Source of the DNA: Oscillospiraceae bacterium | GTDB taxonomy: Bacteria > Bacillota > Clostridia > Oscillospirales > CAG-272 | Assembly: GCA_015063855.1 (NCBI GenBank) | Contig: SVTI01000011.1 | Location: 1 to 40,856, forward strand | Direction: 5' to 3' | DNA length: 40,856 nt | In this document: in pieces, positions 6,552 to 15,652 of the stretch | Numbering within the stretch: the first letter of the stretch is position 1 | How the letters are laid out: each line of letters begins with the position of its first letter | Notes under the pieces: model-generated | The model's input: the letters and a program-made list of their open reading frames with translations, nothing else | Database searches by the model: none | Told to the model about the DNA's origin: nothing | Translations under genes and position numbers: made by a program

Positions 6552-7483
6552 TTTACATCCCCATCCAGAAAGCGTCCTATCAACTCGAGATGATGCATCA
6601 AAGACAATTTTTTCACAACACCAAGGCCAGGATAAGACTGTTCTTCGCATATTTTTTCAAAAGTCTTTATGGCTATGGTATCAAGTCGCATTGTTTTATT
6701 CCATTCAACTAATTGCTTTACCGCTTGGTAAAATTTGTTTGCCGGGTCGCTTATGTCATCGTTATCCTCTGAAACAAAATGTCGAACCCTCAACTCTTGA
6801 AATTTATCGAAATAAACAATGTGAATTGCAACAGCATACGGAGCAAAGCCCGATTCGGAATATTCTTGTCCTATAATGGAATAGTCAGAGAATCCAACAT
6901 AGCCGTCATCTTCAAAGTAAATATGGTCATTAGAAAAGAACTCATCAGGATCATCCACATAGTCTTGATTTCGATTTCTCTTGTTGAATTTATCTTCTAA
7001 TAAAATTCTATTTTTCCGTATTCTTCTAAATGCCGGAGCATAAGGAACCACAGTTCTAACATCGGAGCTCCCGCTAAAAGCTTCCTCATGGAACTTTATT
7101 GAATCTGGATTTGTGCAAAGAGAAATTATCTCTTCATCAGTTGCTCCCTTTTGGCGCATATTTGATACTCTTTCGGGAGTTGCCTTATCAACAATTACTC
7201 CTCGCAACACTTTTTTCTCGTCCAAGATCTTTTTTAATTTTTCTTTATATTGTGCATTTTTGCTATTTTTAGCATCTACGTTAAACGAACCAACTTTAGG
7301 ATTACGAATCAATATTAAATCACGATTAGCTTCTGTAAATGCAGTTAATGTGTTTACCAAAGTCGGCGACAATTTTACTGGTTCAATAATAGGAATAATT
7401 TTGTCGCTTAATACCGAAGCATTTAAAAGTTCTTTAATTGCAAGCAACTCGTTTTGTCGCCCTCTAAGTATAGGATAATACAA
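6548..7483 (-). CDS. sce7725 / Beta-protein family protein
   Basis: 311 residues. The opening YYPILRGRQNELLAIKELL and the later SVLSDKIIPIIEPVK and LILIRNPKVGSF are typical of the family called sce7725 or 'Beta protein', whose biochemical role is not established to my knowledge. An arginine-rich FRRIRKNRILLEDKF lies mid-protein. The start is TTG, placed directly after the TAG of the upstream gene, with the SD AAAGGAG inside that gene's last codons. The stop overlaps the RES start, so translation of all three genes is coupled. Always-adjacent partners of this kind suggest a complex. A role as specificity or sensor subunit between the nuclease-like and RES proteins is only inference. Confidence 0.8.
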   Translation of the reverse strand: MYYPILRGRQNELLAIKELLNASVLSDKIIPIIEPVKLSPTLVNTLTAFTEANRDLILIRNPKVGSFNVDAKNSKNAQYKEKLKKILDEKKVLRGVIVDKATPERVSNMRQKGATDEEIISLCTNPDSIKFHEEAFSGSSDVRTVVPYAPAFRRIRKNRILLEDKFNKRNRNQDYVDDPDEFFSNDHIYFEDDGYVGFSDYSIIGQEYSESGFAPYAVAIHIVYFDKFQELRVRHFVSEDNDDISDPANKFYQAVKQLVEWNKTMRLDTIAIKTFEKICEEQSYPGLGVVKKLSLMHHLELIGRFLDGDVK

Positions 7484-8344
7484 CTATTTCACTCCTTTAA
7501 AAGGTTGTTTCAAATAATCATTAAGTTCAACAAGTTGATCTTTTTGAAATTTTGAAAAATATACTAAAAATCTTAATGCATATGGAATTTGATCAAAATC
7601 AATTACATCTATTCTATTTCTCTTTTTTAATTCTTTTAAAAATAAACTGTACAACTCGTTGAGCGGCAATTCGCAGGCAATTCTTTTACATTCGCGATAA
7701 TATTGAACAGGCGTTACATTAGGTAATCCCTTAATAGTCTTTTTTACAATATTTTCATATTCTGGCTTATTAAGAATTTTAAAAATTTGTTCTTTATTAA
7801 GATTGCCTCTGAATTCTTGCGGTTCTTTAAGTCTCCTCAGTGTGTTCTTGTCAGTAAGAACATATACGCCAACAGGACTATTCTTAAATCTAATCAAAAG
7901 TTCCTTTGCTTGAGATTCGCTTGTAACAACACATACATGATCAAATGCCTTATAATAATCTGATATCTGAGACTCTAATCTTTCAAAAGTATCCAGTTCG
8001 GTTTTAATCTCATATACAACTGCCTTACCATTGATCATAATAAAATCAGCTTTTGATTTTGCTACAGGCACTTCAGTTAAAGCGGTTGTTGTTTTTAATC
8101 GATGTGCGCTAATAATCAACTTGTTCAATAGTGTGTTTTTATAAAAATATTCATTTCTATAAGAAGAACCCAAATATTGATATATTTCGGATATAATGTT
8201 TTCATTCTTAGAGTCGCCGTTATACTTTATTTCATATCTTTTAACTATGTTAGAAAGAAGCGGAGCGTCATTACAATCGTACATAAGATCCCTTAGCATA
8301 TTCTGCGTAAATACTCGTGTCAAAACAGAATTATTTGTACCCAT
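7484..8344 (-). CDS. sce7726 family protein, PD-(D/E)XK nuclease-like
   Basis: 286 residues. An N-terminal helical part (1-85) is followed by a restriction-endonuclease-like core: E91, KADF (D100), then VVYEIKTELDTF (E112, K114) and a strand HVCVVTSESQAKELL. D-x11-ExK is the PD-(D/E)XK pattern, so metal-dependent DNA or RNA cleavage is likely. The protein matches the sce7726 family, usually found next to sce7725. The ATG at 8344 is preferred over 8362 because AAAGGAGGAGC lies between them. It is the first gene of the operon, with its own promoter 39 nt upstream. The AT-rich composition differs from the housekeeping flanks. Confidence 0.82.
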   Translation of the reverse strand: MGTNNSVLTRVFTQNMLRDLMYDCNDAPLLSNIVKRYEIKYNGDSKNENIISEIYQYLGSSYRNEYFYKNTLLNKLIISAHRLKTTTALTEVPVAKSKADFIMINGKAVVYEIKTELDTFERLESQISDYYKAFDHVCVVTSESQAKELLIRFKNSPVGVYVLTDKNTLRRLKEPQEFRGNLNKEQIFKILNKPEYENIVKKTIKGLPNVTPVQYYRECKRIACELPLNELYSLFLKELKKRNRIDVIDFDQIPYALRFLVYFSKFQKDQLVELNDYLKQPFKGVK

Positions 8345-8382
8345 ATGCGCTCCTCCTTTCATAGATATAAATACCCATAATT

Positions 8383-8411
8383 ATAATAACACAAACCGCG
8401 AAAATTTACAA
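8383..8411 (-). promoter_or_regulatory. Sigma-A-type promoter of the sce7726-sce7725-RES operon
   Basis: Minus strand TTGTAA (8411-8406), 17 nt, TATTAT (8388-8383). The transcript would start about 30 nt before the ATG at 8344, so the AAGGAGG site is included. I see no clear operator. Confidence 0.6.
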
Positions 8412-8439
8412 CCCCTGATCCAATTTGTGCTCATAATTT

Positions 8440-8577
8440 TTACATATGGCTAAGAATTATCTGATACAACTCTGCCCGGCTAAGATAATTACGGGACTTT
8501 GTATTATCTAATTCATATTGCATACTATAGCTTTCTTTTAAATTTATTTCGAATGCTTTGTGAAAATAACTATATAT
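8440..8577 (-). pseudogene. Displaced 3' part of the papain/transglutaminase-like gene
   Basis: This is the out-of-frame C-terminal end (YSYFHKAFEINLKES to YQIILSHM, about 45 codons), read in the frame reached by dropping one G from the G5 run. It has no start or SD of its own. Either a sequencing/assembly slip or a real frameshift explains it. Confidence 0.55.
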
Positions 8578-8920
8578 CCCCCACATAAACAGGTTTGTTA
8601 AATTTGAGCGGAGCAGGATAATATTTAAATTGATCCCCCGTAATATCAATTATATGACCATTGTCTAATTCCAACCATGCGTGGCTTGGGTTTTCTAAAT
8701 CAATGTCGTAATATGTACCGCAGAAATAGTCCATTTTTATGCGAACACGGTTATCTAATAAAAATTTGGCCAGTAAATCTGTAGTAATACCACAACAGCC
8801 TGTGGGGAAGTCCCTAAATCTACGATCTCCATTAAATTCACCTTGTTCTTTTGCTTCTTCAATGGAATTTCTAAAATCGTGTACTAGTTCTATTAAGTAA
8901 TCCAATTCAATACCCCTCAT
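8570..8920 (-). CDS. Papain/transglutaminase-like protein, frame broken near its end
   Basis: The 116 residues include FPTGCCGIT (C42/C43), SHAWLELDNG (H80) and HIIDITGDQF (D92), spaced like the Cys-His-Asp triad of transglutaminase- or NlpC-like enzymes. I do not know the substrate. The frame stops at 8570 just after KPVYVGDI, but the neighbouring frame continues with YSYFHKAFEINLKES and runs to 8440. The shift lies in a G5 run on the minus strand (near 8578-8582); four Gs would give one ORF of about 160 codons. The ATG at 8920 has no SD; a TTG at 8905 follows AGGGGT with 6 nt spacing and may be the real start. It lies alone, transcribed from an extended -10 promoter. Confidence 0.6.
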   Translation of the reverse strand: MRGIELDYLIELVHDFRNSIEEAKEQGEFNGDRRFRDFPTGCCGITTDLLAKFLLDNRVRIKMDYFCGTYYDIDLENPSHAWLELDNGHIIDITGDQFKYYPAPLKFNKPVYVGDI

Positions 8921-8940
8921 ATCATAAATGATCTATTTTT

Positions 8941-8949
8941 ATTATAGCA
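8941..8949 (-). promoter_or_regulatory. Extended -10 promoter of the papain-like gene
   Basis: Minus strand TGCTATAAT: a perfect -10 (8946-8941) with an upstream TG, and no convincing -35. The RNA would start near 8934, leaving no room for an SD before the ATG at 8920. This favours the TTG start at 8905. Confidence 0.55.
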
Positions 8950-8989
8950 CGATAAATTACTTATTACCACTCCAACATAACCAATAATA

Positions 8990-9016
8990 GCCGGATGAAC
9001 ATATCGCTCATCCGGC
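8990..9016. other. Hairpin and nearby palindrome between the island genes
   Basis: GCCGGATGA (8990-8998) and TCATCCGGC (9008-9016) form a 9-bp perfect stem. There is no T-tract on either side. A second element, TTTTTTGATCAAAAAA, is a 16-bp perfect palindrome at 9043-9058. Neither is assigned a role. Together they fill most of the gap between the papain-like gene and the third spoVT fragment. Confidence 0.5.
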
Positions 9017-9160
9017 ATCATAATATGTAAGCTGCACCTCGCTTTTTTGATCAAAAAACAATTTTTACTGGATTTTGTGCAAATTGAGTTGGACAAAAAT
9101 CAGCGAAAACCCTAGTGTTTATGCGGTTTTTTCGATGTTTGTCCTATTATACCATATTCC

Positions 9161-9218
9161 TCGATTCTACGAACTATTCCTGTTGCACCCCAAGGGTACT
9201 TCCTCCGGGCGCTTTCAT
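9161..9218 (-). pseudogene. Damaged third copy of the spoVT start
   Basis: From the ATG at 9218 the sequence reads ATGAAAGC, then a 26-bp insertion (GCCCGGAGGAAG onward), then resumes spoVT with AACAGGAATAGTTCGTAGAATCGA and loses similarity after about codon 10. The insertion shifts the frame, so the product would be a 14-residue peptide. The promoter and SD region upstream are nearly unchanged (four differences in 64 bases, all in the spacer). Confidence 0.7.
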
Positions 9219-9236
9219 ATATAAAAATCTCCTTGA

Positions 9237-9282
9237 TTTACAGTTGCTGATAATAGTATCTGTAAATTGGGGGGATTTATAC
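9237..9282 (-). promoter_or_regulatory. Third copy of the spoVT promoter/operator
   Basis: GTATA (9282-9278)-N17-GATACTA (9260-9254) and the inverted-repeat arms 9237-9243 and 9260-9266 are all intact. Only the spacer changed. It now drives no intact gene. Confidence 0.6.
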
Positions 9283-9336
9283 CGAGAGATTTACTTAAAA
9301 AAGAAAATGATATATTAAAATAAGGGCGGTGAACAG

Positions 9337-9576
9337 ATGATGAGACCGGAAAAGCTGCTTGCTGATATTTCACGTATTTTTTGCAGATTCAAAAGGTTAC
9401 AAGATATCGAATGAGAAAAAATTTCGGATATGAGAGATAATGAGATAATATCATGTTGTCACTTTTACTGTGAAGAAAATAATTTAATATCCGAGTGGGA
9501 AAATTACAGAGCCGAATCCGAATCAGAGTATCGTATTGTTCTCTGTGTTGATTTAAAGAAGTATCAAATAGTGTAA
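9337..9576 (+). pseudogene. Interrupted 79-codon ORF, divergent from the third spoVT copy
   Basis: From ATG 9337, after GGGCGGTGAACAG, the frame runs 25 codons (MMRPEKLLADISRIF...) to a TGA at 9412-9414, then stays open for 53 more codons to TAA at 9574-9576. The 5' context (TTTACT, then a TATATT-like box, GGCGGTGA) resembles that of the gene at 3841, but the proteins do not look alike. Probably the decayed remainder of the gene once divergent from spoVT. Family not recognised. Confidence 0.5.
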
Positions 9577-9706
9577 AACCGAATTTACAGCTTGCAATAT
9601 AACCGGTGTATAATGAATATCGTCGAAGGGAGCAAGTCCCGAAGCGAAAATAAAACATAATTAAAAAAATAAAAATAAAAAAATAAAAAGAAAGAGGTAA
9701 AAAATT

Positions 9707-10342
9707 ATGTATTGCAAGCAGTGTGGATCACAGATGAGAGAGGGCGCAACATTCTGCGCAGAGTGCGGAGCTTCGGTAAATGCTCAGCCTACGGTTAACA
9801 GACCCGTATCACGAAATACTCAGGCATTGGGCCTCAGCCTTGATTCGGTAAAGAGTATTATTTCGAACATGGGAATACTTATATGGCACATAGGTACGGC
9901 GGTGTGTATGCTCTTCAGCTTCATTTTCTTTATGGCAGAGAACGTTAAGCTCTCGGCAGGCGGTTACAGTATGCCGGCAAAGATCATTGATTATTATACG
10001 GCGGATGATATGGGCTTCGTTAAGGTATTCTCCATCATCTTATTTGTAGCAGGTATCCTTTATTTTGCGGCACTTATTCCCCTCAAACTCGTTAATAAGA
10101 GAAGCAAGGTTGTGCTTCCTACATTAAGTGTAGTATGGAATGCTTTCTGGCTTATCGTAGGTACGGCTATCCTTAACAGTGAGGCGGGTAATTACGGTAC
10201 AGTTTCTCTTACCTTCAGCGGTTGGATGTGTGTTCTCTTCAGCATCGCAACTCTCGTTATAGCGGTTATGATCACAAGAAAGACCAAGAGCTATGAAAAT
10301 GCAGGTGTTGGCGCTCTTATAAAGAAGCTTATAAATAAGTAA
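9707..10342 (+). CDS. Zinc-ribbon membrane protein
   Basis: 211 residues. A zinc_ribbon_2 domain opens the protein (CKQC at 3-6, CAEC at 17-20), a linker to about residue 40 follows, and then about four hydrophobic segments (near 55-75, 100-125, 135-155 and 165-190). The C-terminus is basic (ITRKTKSYE...LIKKLINK). Such proteins are common and uncharacterised in clostridia; the ribbon would be cytosolic if the N-terminus is inside. The SD is AGAGGT, 10 nt from ATG, in an A-rich leader. A terminator follows, so the gene is monocistronic. Confidence 0.75.
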   Translation: MYCKQCGSQMREGATFCAECGASVNAQPTVNRPVSRNTQALGLSLDSVKSIISNMGILIWHIGTAVCMLFSFIFFMAENVKLSAGGYSMPAKIIDYYTADDMGFVKVFSIILFVAGILYFAALIPLKLVNKRSKVVLPTLSVVWNAFWLIVGTAILNSEAGNYGTVSLTFSGWMCVLFSIATLVIAVMITRKTKSYENAGVGALIKKLINK

Positions 10343-10360
10343 TCTCGAATAACTATCCGA

Positions 10361-10390
10361 CAGAAGACGGTTTTCGTCTTCTGTTTTGTT
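10361..10390 (+). terminator. Terminator after the zinc-ribbon gene
   Basis: CAGAAGACG (10361-10369) and CGTCTTCTG (10375-10383) flank a short loop and are followed by TTTTGTT. Confidence 0.85.
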
Positions 10391-10609
10391 ATGGCTCCTA
10401 TTCGTAGAATAAAGTTTTTATATGCTCCATATTTATGACGTTACTCCTTCGTCCATTATTCGGTGGGATAGGTGGAGGCGATTTTTCGGTGTCTGCCGTA
10501 ATATATATCCTTACCTGACCTAAACTTACCTAATCTAACCTAACCTGGGTTTCTGTTTGGATGTCCCTTGGTATATTGTCTGAGATACCCATATAATAAA
10601 GTACCCCCG
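10391..10609. other. Gene-free spacer with a CCTAA-rich tract
   Basis: No ORF or RNA gene was recognised here. At 10509-10549 imperfect short repeats of ACCTA/CCTAA type run in tandem (TTACCTGACCTAAACTTACC and on). Unit length and phase are irregular, so I do not call it a microsatellite array with a function. Confidence 0.4.
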
Positions 10610-10676
10610 TGTGTACCGAATTTAGCCCATTTCTATGTTGTAAACAACTCACACGAAATGGAGCAATTTACTATAA
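10610..10676 (-). repeat. Repeat family 2, copy after the lacZ terminator
   Basis: Read on the minus strand: GTAAATTGCTCCATTTCGTG, TGAGTTGTTTAC, then AAATGGGCTAAATTCGGTAC. The plus-strand segment 40628-40690 carries the same series (AAATTGCTCTGTTTCGTGTG, TTTAC, GGACGAAGTTGGGTGC). Both sit directly downstream of a terminator in the direction of transcription. Confidence 0.65.
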
Positions 10677-10719
10677 TATAAAAAACAGAGAACGAACCCG
10701 TAAAATTTCGTTCTCTGTT
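10675..10719 (-). terminator. Terminator of the beta-galactosidase gene
   Basis: AACAGAGAACGAA (10684-10696) pairs with TTCGTTCTCTGTT (10707-10719), 13 bp. The minus-strand transcript continues into TTTTTTATATTA. It lies 17 nt after the lacZ stop. Confidence 0.9.
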
Positions 10720-10736
10720 GAATTTTGGTTAGTCGG

Positions 10737-13697
<2,961 letters not shown>

Positions 13698-13708
13698 TTA
13701 TTTTGATA

Positions 13709-13750
13709 AAAGGCAGTTTTTGATTTAAGCCAAAACTGCCTTTCTTTTTT
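13709..13750. terminator. Bidirectional terminator between lacZ and the ThuA gene
   Basis: AAAGGCAGTTTT and AAAACTGCCTTT form a 12-bp stem around an 11-nt loop. The plus side continues TTTCTTTTTTT; the minus side gives CCTTTTATC. It should separate the ThuA transcript from lacZ. Confidence 0.75.
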
Positions 13751-13756
13751 TGTTAA

Positions 13757-13858
13757 CTATAAAAATATACGCTTCGCACTCGCTTTATTTCGGGCACTAA
13801 AGAAGTGACTTGCACAAGCTTCATGTCCGAAGCGCAGGGTGCAGGGTGAAACCCTGCT
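13757..13858 (-). repeat. Repeat family 1, inverted copy c
   Basis: On the minus strand, directly after the TAG stop of the ThuA gene: CAGGGTTTCACCCTGCACCC, TGCGCTTCGGACATGAAG, a spacer, then GTGCCCGAAATAAAGCGAG. Module order is as at 2573 and 25563. Confidence 0.75.
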
Positions 13859-14612
13859 AGTCGTCGAAACGAACGGTTTCGCTTACAAGGAAGCCCTGAC
13901 CGGAATAGGGGCAGGTCTCATCAAGAGGCTCACTTACAGGCTTAGCCCAGCGTATACCGTTAGTAATGATTTTCTGAACATAGGGGTTGTAGAAGGAACG
14001 GCAGGTCTCGTGACCGGGCTGGAAGTAGAATATCTTACCAACGCCGCGCGCCCATGTACAGCCTGCACGGAAGATGTTACCGTGCTCAAACCATGCACCG
14101 AATACAAGATCATCAGGCTTGGGAATGAAGAAGGGCTCGGAATAAAGCTCGTCTGCCTCAAGCTCGAATGCCTTGGGAAGACCCTCTGCGATAGGATGTG
14201 TAGGATTGAGATTCCAGATAACCTCCTTAATGTTGTCACCCCACTCAAGGTTACCGGTACAACCGAGAAGCTTACGGAAGGGCTTGGAGTGATGTGCGGA
14301 GTGGAGACCGATAAAGCCCATACCCTCGCGGTATACGCGGCGAACTATCTTGTCAACGAGCTCGTCCTTTACCTCTCCGTGGAAGCCGTGACCCCACCAA
14401 AGAAGAACATCGGTATTGTTAAGAACCTCATCGGGAAGACCCTGATCGGGATCGTCAAGACAGCAGATGCGAACATCCATGTCGTCATTTTTATCAAGAA
14501 AATCCTTTATAGTTGCATGGATACCGTTGGGATAGCACTTATATGCCTCGCCCTCTGTGTTTCTCTCATGGCGGTATTCATGCCATACTGTTACTCTGAT
14601 CTTATCAGCCAT
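13857..14612 (-). CDS. ThuA domain protein, copy 1
   Basis: 251 residues of the ThuA (trehalose-utilisation, glutamine-amidotransferase-like) fold. Motifs: RVTVWHEYRHE at the start, TDVLLWWGHGFH near 66, GFIGLHSAHHSKPF near 99, NPTHPIAEGL and FYFQPGHE near 204. It shares roughly two thirds of its residues with the protein at 14693, so the pair arose by tandem duplication. Substrate is unknown; related proteins act near oligosaccharide metabolism, which fits the adjacent lacZ. ATG follows GGAGGAAAAGAAAA. It has its own promoter (14649-14677). The stop codon touches a repeat. Confidence 0.88.
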   Translation of the reverse strand: MADKIRVTVWHEYRHERNTEGEAYKCYPNGIHATIKDFLDKNDDMDVRICCLDDPDQGLPDEVLNNTDVLLWWGHGFHGEVKDELVDKIVRRVYREGMGFIGLHSAHHSKPFRKLLGCTGNLEWGDNIKEVIWNLNPTHPIAEGLPKAFELEADELYSEPFFIPKPDDLVFGAWFEHGNIFRAGCTWARGVGKIFYFQPGHETCRSFYNPYVQKIITNGIRWAKPVSEPLDETCPYSGQGFLVSETVRFDD

Positions 14613-14639
14613 TTTTTCTTTTCCTCCGGAAAACGATTT

Positions 14640-14678
14640 ATTGACTTTATTATCTCATAAAAAGACAATAAAGTCAAT
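14640..14678 (-). promoter_or_regulatory. Promoter of ThuA copy 1 inside a 12-bp inverted repeat
   Basis: Minus strand TTGACT (14677-14672), 17 nt, GATAAT (14654-14649). ATTGACTTTATT arms at 14640-14651 and 14667-14678 flank the core promoter symmetrically, which suits a repressor site or could form a hairpin. The promoter matches that of copy 2 exactly in both boxes and spacing. Confidence 0.7.
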
Positions 14679-14692
14679 AATATCACAAAAAA

Positions 14693-15445
14693 TTAAATAT
14701 TGTTTTCCTCGTGGGATTTATCAAAAAGACCTGTGCCGACATAGGGACATTCCTCGGTTACACGGTGATCGTTGGGCTTAGCCCAGTATACGGCATTGGT
14801 GATTATCTTCTGAACGTATTCATTGTAGAAGGAGGGAAATTCCTCGTGACCGGGCTGGAAATAGAAGATCTTACCCAGACCTCTGAAATAGCATATACCG
14901 GAACGGAAGATATTGCCCTGCTCAAACCATGAACCGAAAACAAGCTGGTCGGGCTGAGGTACGAAGAATGGCTCTGAATAAAGCTCCTCTACGGGAAGCT
15001 CAAATGCTTTGGGGATACCTGCGGCAATAGGATGTGAGGGATTGAGGTTCCATACAACCTCCTTAACACCGTCGCCCCATTCAAGGTCGCCTGTACAGCC
15101 TACGATAGCCTTGAAGGGTTTGGAATGATGTCCCGAATGGAGAGCTATAAAGCCCATACCGTCACGGTAAACTCTCTGACGAACCTTCTCTACAAGCTCA
15201 TCCTTAACCTCCCAGTGATGGCAGTGACCCCACCAAAGAAGAACGTCGGTATTATTAAGAACCTCATCGGGAAGACCCTGATCGGGATCGTCAAGGGCTG
15301 CAAGACGAACCTCCATGTCCTCGTTTTTATCAAGAAATTCCTTAATTACAGCGTGCAGACCGTTAGGATATACTTCCTGTGCGGCACCACCCTCCTTTTC
15401 GTGACGGAATTCGTTCCATACTGTTACTCTTATCTTATTTGACAT
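14693..15445 (-). CDS. ThuA domain protein, copy 2
   Basis: A 250-residue ThuA-family protein, upstream paralogue of the one at 13857. It has WNEFRHEKEG, TDVLLWWGHCHH, GFIALHSGHHSKPF, NPSHPIAAG and FYFQPGHEEFPSFYN. ATG 15445 follows GAAAGGAAAAGAAAA; a start at 15493 would add a non-family tail (MCDNKYNNH). About 80 nt separates it from the second copy, which has a promoter of its own, so the two may be expressed independently. No signal peptide. Function beyond the fold is not known. Confidence 0.88.
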   Translation of the reverse strand: MSNKIRVTVWNEFRHEKEGGAAQEVYPNGLHAVIKEFLDKNEDMEVRLAALDDPDQGLPDEVLNNTDVLLWWGHCHHWEVKDELVEKVRQRVYRDGMGFIALHSGHHSKPFKAIVGCTGDLEWGDGVKEVVWNLNPSHPIAAGIPKAFELPVEELYSEPFFVPQPDQLVFGSWFEQGNIFRSGICYFRGLGKIFYFQPGHEEFPSFYNEYVQKIITNAVYWAKPNDHRVTEECPYVGTGLFDKSHEENNI

Positions 15446-15481
15446 TTTTCTTTTCCTTTCAAATAAATGATTATTGTATTT

Positions 15482-15510
15482 ATTATCGCACAAAAAATCG
15501 ATTTAGTCAA
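15482..15510 (-). promoter_or_regulatory. Promoter of ThuA copy 2
   Basis: Minus strand TTGACT (15510-15505), 17 nt, GATAAT (15487-15482), identical in boxes and spacing to the copy 1 promoter. The symmetric right arm seen at copy 1 is absent here. Confidence 0.75.
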
Positions 15511-15544
15511 TAAGTTTATACATTAAAAGCACCGCCGGGCGTAC

Positions 15545-15601
15545 CGAATTTCGTTCGTTTCTTTAGCGCAGACAGTTTCTATATAACGGGGTAAATCCAT
15601 A
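15545..15601 (-). repeat. Repeat family 2, partial copy after the LRR gene terminator
   Basis: On the minus strand: GGATTTACCCCG, then GAAACGAACGAAATTCGGTA and CGCCCGGCGGTGC. The AAATTCGGTAC part and its spacing to the terminator match 10610-10676. The TTGCTC box is missing or diverged. Confidence 0.5.
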
Positions 15602-15604
15602 TAC

Positions 15605-15636
15605 AAAAAAAGACGCGAAACAAATCGCGTCTTTTT
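15605..15636 (-). terminator. Terminator of the LRR lipoprotein gene
   Basis: AAAGACGCGA (15609-15618) pairs with TCGCGTCTTT (15625-15634); the minus-strand RNA ends in TTTTTTTG. It lies 17 nt beyond the stop codon. Confidence 0.9.
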
Positions 15637-15652
15637 ACTTGTTGTTAAATTA

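Noticed and set aside
9412-9414. In-frame TGA as a selenocysteine codon
   Set aside because: No SECIS-like hairpin seen directly after it, no selenoprotein family match, and neighbouring sequence is clearly decayed island-edge DNA.
10509-10549. Telomere-like CCTAA tandem repeat
   Set aside because: Units are irregular in length and phase, only about 40 bp long, and the chromosome context is bacterial; most likely chance or an old repeat scar.
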